Positions 17,830 to 26,629 are shown, numbered from the stretch's first letter. The stretch is 64,000 nucleotides of DNA from Achromobacter xylosoxidans (GCF_002192695.1 NZ_MTLG01000109.1:1-64000), one strand, 5' to 3'. Notes: a model not told the origin generated them from the letters alone. Numbers and translations: made by a program.

Positions 17830-18561
17830 TCACTCATCCCGCAACCAAGATCCGGATTCCGGATCGACTGCGGCGCGCGCGCCATTCATCCGGATCTGTT
17901 CCTCGTCCAGCCGCGTGGCGGTGGCCGGATCGACATCGAATTCGATGCCGAGCGCTCGTGCGACGCGAACATCCTCGATGGGCAGTTCCCAGGTCAGGAA
18001 CAATTGCGCCAATTCCAGGCCGGCCGCGAAGTCGGCCTCTTGAAAGCCCGTGCCACGGCGCAGGATGACGCCATGCGGCTGGCCGGTGTCGAAGATCATG
18101 GCGGTGCCGCGCAGCAGCGGGATTCGCAGGCCGGTAGCCGGGAAGTGCACGTCCAGGCCGCGGTCATCGCTCAGGAACAGATTGCAGAAGGCGGCGCCGC
18201 CATATTGCGCGCCGTCATGGTGGTAGCGGGCGCCGCGGCAAGCCATGAGGGCGATGTCGGCGCACGCCAGCACGCCGGGCAGTCCCTGGCCGTGCATCCA
18301 GTCGCCCATGGCCTGCAGGCACAGGCCGTACTCAGGCCAGCGCGCCTGTGTGCGGACCAGCGGCATCTGTTCGACGTCCCCGGGTTCCAGGAACAGGCGC
18401 GTGGCCATTTCGCGCTCCCAGTCCGCCAGCAGGCGGGCGGGCGGCGCGGGCAGGTCCAGCGTGCCGGTCAGCACCGTGCCGCTGACGCTGCGGCTGCGCA
18501 TGGCGTCGCCGCTCCGGTAATAGGATGTCAGGCGGCCGGGCGGGTGCGGGGCATGGTTCAT
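17830..18561 (-). CDS. probable 2-oxoglutarate/Fe(II)-dependent oxygenase-like protein
   Basis: 243 aa from the ATG at 18561; a longer reading would need a TTG start. The central part has ARYHHDGAQYGGAAFCNLFL followed by GTAMIFDTGQPHGVI, which fits the HxD...H iron site of a double-stranded beta-helix oxygenase (His-x-Asp in HHDG, distal His in QPHGV). An acidic C-terminal tail follows. I do not recognise a specific subfamily; enzymatic function is inferred from the putative metal triad only. Confidence 0.55.
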   Translation of the reverse strand: MNHAPHPPGRLTSYYRSGDAMRSRSVSGTVLTGTLDLPAPPARLLADWEREMATRLFLEPGDVEQMPLVRTQARWPEYGLCLQAMGDWMHGQGLPGVLACADIALMACRGARYHHDGAQYGGAAFCNLFLSDDRGLDVHFPATGLRIPLLRGTAMIFDTGQPHGVILRRGTGFQEADFAAGLELAQLFLTWELPIEDVRVARALGIEFDVDPATATRLDEEQIRMNGARAAVDPESGSWLRDE

Positions 18562-18716
18562 CGGGCTTGGAGGGGCCTGGCGGGCGCGGTCGCGCCGCGC
18601 CGGAACCCGCAAGGGAAAGCGGCTGTGGAAAACCGCTATGTTAACGGCCCCTACTTGGCGGCCGTAATTGATGACCCTCTATCGGCGCCCCTTCCGGCGC
18701 GCGCATGCCTGGAACG

Positions 18717-19673
18717 CTAGTCCCGCATCAGCGCGGCCAGCCGTTCGACCTCGACCGCCAGGCGGTAGGCGCGCTTCAGGTAAAGCTGGGCGTCGTGCTC
18801 CCACGAGAAGCCTATGCCGCCATGCACCTGGATGGAGAGCTTCACGGCGCGCCGCGCGGCGCTGGCGGCCAGGCGGGCGGCCAATGCGGCAAGCTCCGGG
18901 TCGGCCGAATCGCGCGCGGCCAGCAAGGCCTCCACGGCGTAGCGGCTGTTGTCCAGTCCGGTCCAGGCGTCGACCAGGGCGTGCTTGATCGCCTGGAATT
19001 GTCCGATGGGCCGGCCGAACTGTTCGCGTTCCTTGGCGTAGGCGATGGCCAGGTCCAGCGAGGCCCCGGCGGTGCCGACCAACTGCGCCAGCATGAACGC
19101 GAGGTGGTTCTGCAGCGCCGGTACAGCCTGCGCTGCCGGCAGTTCGGTTTGCGCGACGGCGGAACCGCGCAGGCGGGCCAGCGCCACGGTGGGATCCAGG
19201 CCCTGCACGGATTCGAGCATCGCCGGGTCGTAGCGCGCCAGCAGCCAGCCTTCGTCCTGGCGGGCGAGGCGCAGGTACTGGGCCGTGGGGCCGTAGGCGT
19301 CGATCCAGCCTTGCTCGTCGCCGGCGCGGTCGCAGCGGATGCTGGCCGGATGCGCCGCCAGGTCCAGCACGACCGCCGACAGGGCGGGCGTTTGTTCCAG
19401 CAGGGCGCTGGCAAGAAACGCCGATGCACCGTAAGGCAGGGTAAGCAGGGCGCGTCCGGCCCATTCGCCCATGAGTTGCGTGCCGGGGCCGTACTCGGCT
19501 TGGAAGGCTTCCGAACCCGCTTCCAACCAGCCGCCTTCGGCGAGCTCCTTCCACAGGGCGCGCTGGGCGGGGTCGTCGGCGGGCAGCGCGCGGCGAGCGT
19601 GGGCGACGGGATGCTGCTGTTCCAGCAGGCGACCGAAGGTGGAGGACAGCAGTGTCCTGATTTCGCTATGCAT
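18717..19673 (-). CDS. acyl-CoA dehydrogenase, C-terminal-competent subunit of a heteromeric pair
   Basis: 318 aa from the ATG at 19673, shorter than a standard ACAD (about 380). The C-terminal helical domain is canonical (AYAKEREQFGRPIGQFQAIK, then IQVHGGIGFSWEHDAQLY), while the middle FAD/acyl-binding region lacks the usual SEP..GSD and W(I/V)TN motifs. Its partner directly upstream has the opposite distribution and overlaps it by 8 bp. This matches alpha2beta2 ACADs such as those of steroid side-chain catabolism, in which each subunit supplies half of the FAD site. Last gene of the nine-gene operon. Confidence 0.85.
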   Translation of the reverse strand: MHSEIRTLLSSTFGRLLEQQHPVAHARRALPADDPAQRALWKELAEGGWLEAGSEAFQAEYGPGTQLMGEWAGRALLTLPYGASAFLASALLEQTPALSAVVLDLAAHPASIRCDRAGDEQGWIDAYGPTAQYLRLARQDEGWLLARYDPAMLESVQGLDPTVALARLRGSAVAQTELPAAQAVPALQNHLAFMLAQLVGTAGASLDLAIAYAKEREQFGRPIGQFQAIKHALVDAWTGLDNSRYAVEALLAARDSADPELAALAARLAASAARRAVKLSIQVHGGIGFSWEHDAQLYLKRAYRLAVEVERLAALMRD

Positions 19674-20841
19674 GTTGTCCCCTGTCCTTGGGCAGGCCGA
19701 GCAGGCGTTCGCCCACGATATTGCGTTGGATTTCCGAGGTGCCGGCCACGATGGTTTCGGCGCGCGACCACAGGAATTCGCGCAGCACGCTGGCCGTGCC
19801 GGCATGGGGCGCGCCGGCCTGCGGGCCGAGCAGGGCGGCCTCGCCCAGCAGTTCCACGCGTTGTTCCCAGATGCGTTGGCGGGTTTCGCTCCACAGCAGC
19901 TTGAGCATGGCGCCGTCGATGCCGGGCGTGTCGCCCGCGGCAACCTGCCGCAGCACGCGGTCCACGCGCCAGCGTATGACCTGGCACAGGTCCGCCAGGT
20001 CGCGCACGCGCCGCGCCTGCACGGCGCGTTCGTCCGCGTCCAGCGCGGCCTGCGCCAGCGCCCCGGTCAGTTGCCGCAGTTCGTCTTCCAGCTGGATGAC
20101 GCGCGGCATGAAATAGATGCCGCGCTCGTACTCGGCGGCGGCCATGGCGATGCGCCAGCCTTCGCCAGGTGCGCCCAGGATGCGGCCCTCGGGAACCGGC
20201 GTGGCGTCGAACAGCACTTCGTTGTAGTCGGCCTCGCCCGTCATCTGGCGTATGGGCTCGACCCGCACGCCCTCGGCTTGCATGTCGATGAGCATGAAGC
20301 TCAGGCCGCGGTGGGCCTGGCTGTCGGGATCGGTGCGCACCAGCGCGAAGCACCACTTGGCCAGATGCGCCTGGGTGGTCCAGATCTTGCGGCCGCTGAC
20401 GCGCCAGCCGGCGGCATCCGGCTTGGCGCGGGTGCGCACGGAAGAGAGGTCGGAGCCGGTCTGGGGTTCGGAGTAGCCCTGGCACCAGATCTCGCTGCCG
20501 TCGCGGATGCCGGACAGGAATTGCGCCTTCTGCGCGGGCGTGCCGAAGCGCAGCAGCGTGGGGGCCAGGATCGCATGCGCGATGCTGTTGATGGGCTGCG
20601 GCGCATGCAGGCGCGCGCATAGTTCGTGGAAGGCGATCAGCGTGGCGGTGCTGAGCTCGCGCCCGCCGTATTCGCGCGGCCAGGTGAGCGCGATCAGATC
20701 GGCCGCGCACAGCATGCGGTTCCAGGCCTGGCGGCATTCCTGCGTATGCGAGGCGGTGGCCGGATACTGTTCGCGCAGCTGGGCCAGCGCGGTGCGCAGC
20801 CAGCCCTCGGCGTCTTCGAGAAAATGTTCGGTGCGTATCAT
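19666..20841 (-). CDS. acyl-CoA dehydrogenase, FAD-middle-domain subunit of a heteromeric pair
   Basis: 391 aa from the ATG at 20841 (the ORF could extend 4 codons to a TTG). The middle domain is canonical: CQGYSEPQTGSDLSSVRTRA and GRKIWTTQAHLAKWCF. The C-terminus has IVAGTSEIQRNIVGERLLGL. The second helical domain around EQRVELLGEAALLG is divergent. It oxidises an acyl-CoA to the 2-enoyl-CoA, passing electrons to ETF, probably as a heterotetramer with the downstream subunit. Little Shine-Dalgarno sequence is visible; translation may depend on coupling to the CoA-transferase gene 12 bp upstream. Confidence 0.88.
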   Translation of the reverse strand: MIRTEHFLEDAEGWLRTALAQLREQYPATASHTQECRQAWNRMLCAADLIALTWPREYGGRELSTATLIAFHELCARLHAPQPINSIAHAILAPTLLRFGTPAQKAQFLSGIRDGSEIWCQGYSEPQTGSDLSSVRTRAKPDAAGWRVSGRKIWTTQAHLAKWCFALVRTDPDSQAHRGLSFMLIDMQAEGVRVEPIRQMTGEADYNEVLFDATPVPEGRILGAPGEGWRIAMAAAEYERGIYFMPRVIQLEDELRQLTGALAQAALDADERAVQARRVRDLADLCQVIRWRVDRVLRQVAAGDTPGIDGAMLKLLWSETRQRIWEQRVELLGEAALLGPQAGAPHAGTASVLREFLWSRAETIVAGTSEIQRNIVGERLLGLPKDRGQHA

Positions 20842-20853
20842 GGTTGAGAGCAA

Positions 20854-21522
20854 TCAGGAGTGGGGATGCAGGACGCGCGGCGCTTGCGCGATGCGCACGG
20901 GCGCGTCGATCCAGCGGTGCAGTTCGGAGGGCGGCAGGCCGTCCACCAGGGCCAGCGGCACAAAGGCCCCATCGCGCACGTCGAAGATGCCGATGTCGGC
21001 ATAGACCCGCCCGACCACGCCGGCGCCGGTCAGGGGCAGGCTGCAGCGGCCGCGCAGGCGCGGCGCGCCCTCGCGGGTCAGCGCTTCCATCATGACCCAG
21101 ACGTTGCGCGCGCCCACGGCCAGGTCCATGGCTCCTCCCACGGACGGCATGGGATCGTCCGCGCCCAGCGACCAATTGGCCAGGTCGCCCTCGCAGGAGA
21201 CCTCGAACGCGCCCAGCACCGTGATGTCGATGTGGCCGCCGCGCATGATGGAAAAGGAATAGACGTGGTCGAATATGGCCGCGCCCTGAGTGAGCGCGAT
21301 CGACTGCTTGCTGGCATTGATGAGGTCGCCATCGGCGGTCTCGTGGTCTTGCAGCAGGCGCATGCCGAGGATGCCGTTCTCGCTGTGCAGCTGCACGCCG
21401 CGCGCGGGGTCGAGGCGGTCGGTGACCATGGTGGGCATGCCTATGCCCAGGTTGACCACGGCGCCCGCCGGCAGGTCGGCGGCCACCAGCGCGGCCAGTT
21501 GCTCGCGTGACAGTGGTTTCAT
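20854..21522 (-). CDS. 3-oxoacid CoA-transferase-type, subunit B
   Basis: 222 aa. NLGIGMPTMV near residue 27 and HSENGILGMRLL near 50 form the subunit-B signature; the Glu in SENG is the catalytic residue that carries CoA. It pairs with subunit A immediately upstream (4-bp ATGA overlap). Type I transferases exchange CoA between an acyl-CoA and a free acid, here presumably activating the imported acid or recycling CoA from a dicarboxyl or 3-oxo product. Confidence 0.9.
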   Translation of the reverse strand: MKPLSREQLAALVAADLPAGAVVNLGIGMPTMVTDRLDPARGVQLHSENGILGMRLLQDHETADGDLINASKQSIALTQGAAIFDHVYSFSIMRGGHIDITVLGAFEVSCEGDLANWSLGADDPMPSVGGAMDLAVGARNVWVMMEALTREGAPRLRGRCSLPLTGAGVVGRVYADIGIFDVRDGAFVPLALVDGLPPSELHRWIDAPVRIAQAPRVLHPHS

Positions 21523-22187
21523 TGCAGGCTCCCCAACAGGCGGTGCACGAACAGGCTGGGCGTGACGATGGCGTCGGGATCGAGCGCGCCGCAGGGCAGG
21601 ATCTCTTCGACTTCGACGATGGTGTTGCGGGCCGCCATGCACATGACGGGACCGAAGTTGCGCTGGGCGCGGCGGTAGACCAGATTGCCCAACTGATCGG
21701 CCTGATGGGCGCGGATGAAGGCGTAGTCCGCGCGCAGCGGCTCTTCCAGCACGTAGCCGCGGCCGCCGAACATGCGCGTTTCCCGGCCTTCGGCCAGCGG
21801 CGTGCCATAACCGGTGGGCGAGTAGAACGGTCCCATGCCCGCGCCGCCCGCACGGATGCGTTCGACCAGCGTTCCCTGGGGCATGACCTCCACGGCCAGG
21901 CTGCCCGCCTGTACCCGCTCGCGGATCACCTCGTTGCCCGGCATGCGCGGGTAGGAGCAGACGATACGGCTGACGCGGCCCGAGGCCACCAGGGCGAGGA
22001 AGCTGGCCTCGCCCGCGCCGGCGTTGTTGTTGATCAGGGTCAGGTCGTCCACTTTCTGCTTGGCCAGCAGGCCGGCCAGCAGGCGCGCGGGTATGCCCGA
22101 GCCGCCAAAGCCGCCGACGAAGATCACGGCGCCCGATTCGATGCCGCGCAGGGCTTCTTCGACGTTTGCGCAAGTCTTGTCTTTCAT
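21519..22187 (-). CDS. 3-oxoacid CoA-transferase-type, subunit A
   Basis: 222 aa from the ATG at 22187, which has a strong AGGAGGAAC site; upstream extension would run into the hydratase gene. The glycine-rich motif AVIFVGGFGGSGIPARL at about 20-36 is the subunit-A CoA-binding signature, followed by LTLINNNAGAGEASFLAL. It forms a heteromer with subunit B and overlaps it by 4 bp and the upstream MaoC-type gene by 4 bp. Confidence 0.9.
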   Translation of the reverse strand: MKDKTCANVEEALRGIESGAVIFVGGFGGSGIPARLLAGLLAKQKVDDLTLINNNAGAGEASFLALVASGRVSRIVCSYPRMPGNEVIRERVQAGSLAVEVMPQGTLVERIRAGGAGMGPFYSPTGYGTPLAEGRETRMFGGRGYVLEEPLRADYAFIRAHQADQLGNLVYRRAQRNFGPVMCMAARNTIVEVEEILPCGALDPDAIVTPSLFVHRLLGSLQ

Positions 22188-23059
22188 TGTTCCTCCTTGG
22201 CCCAGGCGGCGCGGCCCTGGGCGCACAAGGCGCCGGCCTGATGGCAGGCCAGGGCCATGCCCTGCGGCTGCCGCCATAGGGACACCGCCACGTCCAGGCC
22301 GGGATAGACCGGCGCCATGAAGCGCAGGTCCAGTTCGCCCAGCCGCAGGCCGGGCAATTGCCGCAGGCAGGCTTCGAGCGCGCGGTTGACCATGCCCAGC
22401 AGCGCAGCGCCGTGCAGAATGGGGCGTTCATAGCCGGCCCGCCGCGCGCTGGCCGGATCCACATGCAGCGGATTGCGGTCGGCATTCAGGCGGTACAGCG
22501 CGCCCTGGTTGCGGCTGGTGGGCAGGACAATGACGCTGTCCGGCGGCGTCGCGGGCGGCGCGGGGATGGGGGCGTCCAGCGCGTCGCTGAGCGCGGCGTC
22601 GCCGCCGGAGTAGCCGCCGTCGCCACGGCAGATGTTCAGCTGTTCGATGACGGCGATTTCCTGTCCCGTGGCCGCTTCGTTCAGCGTGCGCCGCGTCACG
22701 ACGAAGGCGCCCGGGGCTTTGTCGGCGATGCGCGCGACTTGCATCTGGCAGGTGACTTCGCCGCTGGCGGGCAGGCGGCGCGCGAAGCGCATGCGCTGCT
22801 CGCCATGCACGACCTGGCTCCAGTCCAGGCCATGGCGCGGATCGCGCATCCAGAAGCCGGGATAGGCCAGCACGCAGGCCATGGCGGGCAGGGCGCGCAG
22901 GCCCTGCTCGTAGATGAACCGGGTTTCGTCGCCGACGGGGTCGTCGGCGGCCAGGCCCGCGCCCACGCCCAGGGCGTAGAGGATGCAGTCATCCTCGCCA
23001 TAGGCCTGGCGTTCGGGCGCGAAGGCGTGGGCCTTCAGGCTGCGGTAGTCCAGCGCCAT
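22184..23059 (-). CDS. MaoC-type (R)-specific enoyl-CoA hydratase (hydratase 2)
   Basis: 291 aa, double hot-dog architecture: an inactive N-terminal half (YGEDDCILYALGVGAG near 20) and a C-terminal half with the hydratase-2 motif LNADRNPLHVDPASARRAG near 193-211, where Asp and His are catalytic. The N-terminal segment resembles the hydratase-2 part of peroxisomal MFE-2. It would hydrate a 2-enoyl-CoA to the (3R)-hydroxyacyl-CoA and work with the MFE-2-like SDR encoded 7 bp upstream. Confidence 0.88.
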   Translation of the reverse strand: MALDYRSLKAHAFAPERQAYGEDDCILYALGVGAGLAADDPVGDETRFIYEQGLRALPAMACVLAYPGFWMRDPRHGLDWSQVVHGEQRMRFARRLPASGEVTCQMQVARIADKAPGAFVVTRRTLNEAATGQEIAVIEQLNICRGDGGYSGGDAALSDALDAPIPAPPATPPDSVIVLPTSRNQGALYRLNADRNPLHVDPASARRAGYERPILHGAALLGMVNRALEACLRQLPGLRLGELDLRFMAPVYPGLDVAVSLWRQPQGMALACHQAGALCAQGRAAWAKEEQ

Positions 23060-23066
23060 GGCTACC

Positions 23067-23972
23067 TCAGACCGGATCCCAGGCGAACACCTGGGCGGAC
23101 GTGTCCAGCGGCATGAAAGAGGCGCGCAGCGCGGCCATGCCGTGTTCGGCGATGCTCTCCGTGGTCCAGCCGTCCGAGCGGTGCACCGAGCGCACCGGGC
23201 GCGACTGGCTCATCAGGAAGATCTCGTTCAGGCGGATCGCGAACACCTGACCGGACACATCGGCGGAAGCGTCCGAAGCCAGGTAGCAGATCAGGGGCGC
23301 GATGGTCTCAGGCCCCATGCGGCGGATCTTCTCGACGTGGCGCGCCTGCTCCTCGGTCTTGGCCGGGATGGTCTCGGTCATGCGGCTCCAGGCCAGCGGG
23401 GCGATGCAGTTCGAGCGCACGTTGAAGGCCGCCATGTCCAGCGCCATGGCCTTGGACAGGCCGACGATGCCGAGCTTGGCGGCGCAATAGTTGGCCTGGC
23501 CGCGGTTGCCGATGACCGCCGAGTTGGAGGTCATGTTGATCAGGCTGCCGCCGCCCTGTTCGCGGAAGTGGCGCGCGGCGGCGTGGCTGAGGTTGAAGCA
23601 ACCGTACAGATGCACCTTGACCACGGCGTCGAAGTCTTCGGGCGTGAGCTTGTGGAACATCTTGTCGCGCACGATGCCGGCGTTGTTCACCACCGCGTCC
23701 ACCCGGCCGTAGGCGTCGGCGGCGGCCTCGATGATGCGTTGCGCGCTGGCGTATTCGGCCACCGAGTCGCCATTGGCGATGGCCTCGCCGCCAGCGGCGC
23801 GGATTTCCTCGACCACCTGCGCGGCCGTGCTCTGCGAGGCGCTGGTGCCGTCCAGCGACACATTCAGGTCATTGACCACCACGCGCGCGCCTTGCGCGGC
23901 CAGGGCCACCGCCGCGGCGCGGCCGATGCCGTTGGCCGCGCCGGTGACGACCACTACTTTTCCTTCCAGCAT
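23067..23972 (-). CDS. SDR dehydrogenase, MFE-2-like (3R)-hydroxyacyl-CoA dehydrogenase
   Basis: 301 aa. TGAANGIGRAAAVALAAQG binds the cofactor, VVNDLNVSLDG resembles the NDLGG segment of MFE-2 (suggesting NAD), NNAG is present, and the catalytic set is Ser in TSNSAVIGNRGQ with YCAAK. IAPLAWSRMTETI also follows the MFE-2 pattern. It is predicted to oxidise the (3R)-hydroxyacyl-CoA formed by the adjacent hydratase. A C-terminal extension of about 50 residues (SRPVRSVHRSDGWTTESI) resembles the tail of similar SDRs in acyl-CoA operons. Confidence 0.87.
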   Translation of the reverse strand: MLEGKVVVVTGAANGIGRAAAVALAAQGARVVVNDLNVSLDGTSASQSTAAQVVEEIRAAGGEAIANGDSVAEYASAQRIIEAAADAYGRVDAVVNNAGIVRDKMFHKLTPEDFDAVVKVHLYGCFNLSHAAARHFREQGGGSLINMTSNSAVIGNRGQANYCAAKLGIVGLSKAMALDMAAFNVRSNCIAPLAWSRMTETIPAKTEEQARHVEKIRRMGPETIAPLICYLASDASADVSGQVFAIRLNEIFLMSQSRPVRSVHRSDGWTTESIAEHGMAALRASFMPLDTSAQVFAWDPV

Positions 23973-23984
23973 GTCGAATCTCCT

Positions 23985-25151
23985 TCAATCCATCCAATTG
24001 GTCAGCACGGTCGTGGCCTGGGCGCTCAGCACCCCGCCATTGCCGTGCACCAGCGCCGTGCGCGCCTGTTTCACCTGCCGTTCGCCGCATTCGCCGCGCA
24101 ACTGGCGCACCGCTTCCACCAGGCCGAACATGCTGTACATGCCGGGGTGGACGCAGGACAATCCGCCGCCGTTGGTGTTCACCGGCAGTTCGCCGCCGGG
24201 AGCGATGCGCCCGCCCGACACGAAGGCGCCGCCTTCCCCTTTGGCGCAGAACCCCATGTCTTCCAGGAACAGGATGGGGTTGATGGTGAAGGCGTCGTAG
24301 AGCTGCACCAGGTCGATGTCGGCCAGCGCCACGCCGGCCCGCTCGCGCGCCAGATCGGCGCTCTGTCCCGCCACGGTGCGCGTCAGGTCGGCCATGCAGG
24401 CGATCTGGCGATGTGAATGCGCCATGGCCGTGCCCTGCACGTACACGGGCCGGGCGGCGTCGGCGCGGTCTGCGGCGGTGACCACGATGGCGCCTGCGCC
24501 GTCGGTCACCAGGCAGCAGTCGCGCGCGGTCAGCGGCGAGGAGATCACGCGCGCGGCCAGCACGTCGTCGATCGAGAGCGGTTCGCGCTTGTAGGCTTCC
24601 GGGTTCAGCCGCGCCCAGGCGCGGGCGGCCACTGCCACCTCGGCCAGTTGCTCGCGGGTGGTGCCGTACTCATGCATGTGGCGGCGCGTCGCCAGCGCGT
24701 AGCTGGTCGGCGGATTGAAGGGCTGGAACGGTTCCTCGTAGGGAAACGGATCCAGCCGCGCGCGGGCGCCGGAGGTCGCCGAGACGCCGTTGCCGCCGCG
24801 CGGAGTGGCGCCGTAGGCGATCACGACGTTGCGGCACAGGCCCGCCTGGATCGCCGCCGCGGCGACCAGCAGGTGGCCGACGAATGAGGCGCCGCCGATC
24901 TGGGTGCTGTCCATGAAGCGCGGGTACAGGCCCAGGTATTCGGAGAGCTTGTTCAGCCACATCGATGAGGACAGGCTGGCGCTCATCAGGCCGTCGATGT
25001 CCTCCATGCGCAGGCCGGCGTCGTGCACGGCGGCGTGCACCGCCAGCGAGGTGATCTCCAGGTCGTTCAGGCCGCCTGCGTCGCCGATGCCGGCCGTGGC
25101 GCAGCCGGTGATGGCGATGGCGCCGCGCAGGTTCTTGTTCCAGTCCGTCAT
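23985..25151 (-). CDS. thiolase-like lipid-transfer protein (Ltp2/SCP-x type) lacking the nucleophilic Cys
   Basis: 388 aa. Overall thiolase fold: DGLMSASLS, VIAYGATPRGG, DLVQLYDAFTINPILFLE, and NTNGGGLSCVHPGMYSMFGL. Where thiolases have the Cys nucleophile (CxSG or CSTG), this protein reads QIGGASFVGH, without Cys. That, together with the overlapping DUF35 gene (ATGA at 25148-25151), is the pattern of the Ltp2-ChsH2(DUF35) aldolases that cleave beta-hydroxyacyl-CoAs by retro-aldol reaction; the Tyr in LYDAFT is retained. Aldolase function is inferred by analogy. Confidence 0.8.
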   Translation of the reverse strand: MTDWNKNLRGAIAITGCATAGIGDAGGLNDLEITSLAVHAAVHDAGLRMEDIDGLMSASLSSSMWLNKLSEYLGLYPRFMDSTQIGGASFVGHLLVAAAAIQAGLCRNVVIAYGATPRGGNGVSATSGARARLDPFPYEEPFQPFNPPTSYALATRRHMHEYGTTREQLAEVAVAARAWARLNPEAYKREPLSIDDVLAARVISSPLTARDCCLVTDGAGAIVVTAADRADAARPVYVQGTAMAHSHRQIACMADLTRTVAGQSADLARERAGVALADIDLVQLYDAFTINPILFLEDMGFCAKGEGGAFVSGGRIAPGGELPVNTNGGGLSCVHPGMYSMFGLVEAVRQLRGECGERQVKQARTALVHGNGGVLSAQATTVLTNWMD

Positions 25152-25522
25152 GGGGCTTCCTTTTCGAACACCACGCGGGCGCGTTGCGGGTCGGGCCGGG
25201 CCGTCAGCCGCATGCCGATGCGCAGCTCGTCTTCGTCCAGCAGCGTGGACATCATGCGGAAGCCCTCGTCCATGTCGGCCAGGATCACATTGCGCGCGGG
25301 GGCCTGCGGCGTGGCCGGGATTTCGGAATAGGAATAGAGCGTGGCGCCGGCGCGCATGGGCCGCCAGGCGTATTCCTGCGAACGGCAGTGGGTGCAGTGC
25401 GTGCGCGGGAAGAAGAACGAAAGCCCGCAGCTGCGGCACACCTGGACCTCCAGGCGTCCCGCGCGCAGCGCCTCGGAAAAATAGGCTTCCGGCGACAGCG
25501 AGCCGATGCGGACCTCACTCAT
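25148..25522 (-). CDS. DUF35 OB-fold/zinc-ribbon acyl-CoA-binding protein
   Basis: 124 aa. The N-terminal helix region (SLSPEAYFSEALRAG) is followed by a four-cysteine zinc ribbon (CRSCG and HCTHC, residues 29-46) and an OB-fold (GATLYSYSEIP through VILADMDEG). DUF35 proteins form obligate complexes with thiolase-like partners and position the acyl-CoA. The gene overlaps the thiolase-like gene by 4 bp and the receptor gene upstream by 8 bp, so stoichiometric expression is likely. Confidence 0.9.
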   Translation of the reverse strand: MSEVRIGSLSPEAYFSEALRAGRLEVQVCRSCGLSFFFPRTHCTHCRSQEYAWRPMRAGATLYSYSEIPATPQAPARNVILADMDEGFRMMSTLLDEDELRIGMRLTARPDPQRARVVFEKEAP

Positions 25523-26477
25523 CCTTGACTCCGGCCTGGGAGATGACGGCCTGCCATTTGTCCATCTCGTCGCTGACGAACTTCTGGTATTGCGCCAGGT
25601 CCAGGTCGCCGGGCTCGGAGCCGGTCGAGCGGATGTAGTCCTGCGTGGCTGGTTGCATCACCGACTTGCGGATCTCGCTGTTCAGCGTCTGCACAATGTC
25701 GGCGGGCGTGCCGGCCGGCGCGTAGACGCCCACCCAGGTGCTGAGGTCGAAGCCCTTGTAGCCCAGCTCGTTGAGGGTGGGCACATCCGGGTAGCGCGGC
25801 TGGCGCTGCGCCGAGGCGATGGCCAGGGGCACGATCTTGCCGGACTGCAGATAGGCGTTGGCGGTCACGGACTCGGCCATGCCGAAGGGCACCTGGCCCG
25901 ACACCAGATCGGTCATGGCCGGGCCCGCGCCACGGTAGGACACGTGCATCAGCGGCAGGCCGCTCTGCGCGCGCAGCAGTTCGCCCACGATGTGGGGCGC
26001 GCCGCCGGCGCCGGCCGTGCCGTAGGGCACCGAGGCCTGCTTTTGCGCATAGGCCTTGAAGTCGGCGAAAGTCTTGATGCCCTGGTTGGCGTTGACCAGC
26101 AGGAAGTTGGGGCTGACGGCCAGCAGCGCCACGGGAGCGAAGTCCTTGCGGGCGTTGTAGGGCAGCTTCTTCATTGCTGGGTTGATCACGTGGCTGGTCG
26201 CGCCCACCAGGATGGTGTAGCCGTCCGGCTTCTGCCGCGACACGTACTCGGTGGCAATCTGGCCGGTTGCGCCCGGCTTGTTCTCGACCACGAAGGGCTT
26301 GCCCAGGCGGGTCTGCAGATCGGCTGCGATGCGGCGCGTCAGGATGTCGGTCATGCCGCCCGGGGCATAGGCCACCACCAGGGTCACGGGCTTGGCCGGA
26401 TAGGTGTCGGCGGCGGCGATGGCGGGAAGGGCGGCCAGCAGCGTCAGCAGCTGCTTCAGGCCAGGCTTGAGTTTCAT
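25515..26477 (-). CDS. Bug-family tripartite tricarboxylate transporter receptor (operon 1)
   Basis: 320 aa. A signal peptide (residues 1-23, ending AIAAA) is followed by TYPAKPVTLVVAYAPGGMTD and FVVENKPGATGQIATEYVSR, the invariant Bug motifs around the ligand-binding carboxylate loop, and GAGGAPHIVGELL. These periplasmic proteins bind carboxylic acids and pass them to TctAB-type permeases, which are not in this window. First gene of the nine-gene operon, preceded by the shared 23-bp element at 26602-26624. The ligand is probably the acid degraded by the operon. Confidence 0.9.
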   Translation of the reverse strand: MKLKPGLKQLLTLLAALPAIAAADTYPAKPVTLVVAYAPGGMTDILTRRIAADLQTRLGKPFVVENKPGATGQIATEYVSRQKPDGYTILVGATSHVINPAMKKLPYNARKDFAPVALLAVSPNFLLVNANQGIKTFADFKAYAQKQASVPYGTAGAGGAPHIVGELLRAQSGLPLMHVSYRGAGPAMTDLVSGQVPFGMAESVTANAYLQSGKIVPLAIASAQRQPRYPDVPTLNELGYKGFDLSTWVGVYAPAGTPADIVQTLNSEIRKSVMQPATQDYIRSTGSEPGDLDLAQYQKFVSDEMDKWQAVISQAGVKDE

Positions 26478-26601
26478 GTCGTAGGTCTCCTCGTCCTGCG
26501 GGCTGGTTTGCCCTGCTTGGTTATGGCGTCGAGGTGACCTTGCGGATGGCGCGTAGGGCGGGGGCCTCGACGCGTCAATGATGGAAGCGGTTCATCATGC
26601 A

Positions 26602-26624
26602 AACAATTGATTAATTGTCATGAA
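26602..26624 (-). promoter_or_regulatory. shared 23-bp LysR-type operator, copy 1
   Basis: Read on the minus strand this element contains ATGACAATTAATCAATTGTT. Its core is a dyad (ACAATT, 4 bp, AATTGT on the plus strand). It matches copy 2 at 19 of 23 positions. It lies just after the lysR stop and 125-147 bp upstream of the Bug gene that opens operon 1. Confidence 0.7.
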
Positions 26625-26629
26625 GGCAT

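Noticed and set aside
18842..21853. A 1003-codon open frame on the minus strand across the ACAD and CoA-transferase genes
   Set aside because: It crosses several genuine overlapping genes in another frame, and its translation has no family motifs, whereas the in-frame genes do.
20854..22485. A single 543-codon protein fusing the two CoA-transferase subunits
   Set aside because: The upper part of that frame is out of phase with the conserved subunit A. Subunits A and B are two separate frames with an ATGA overlap.
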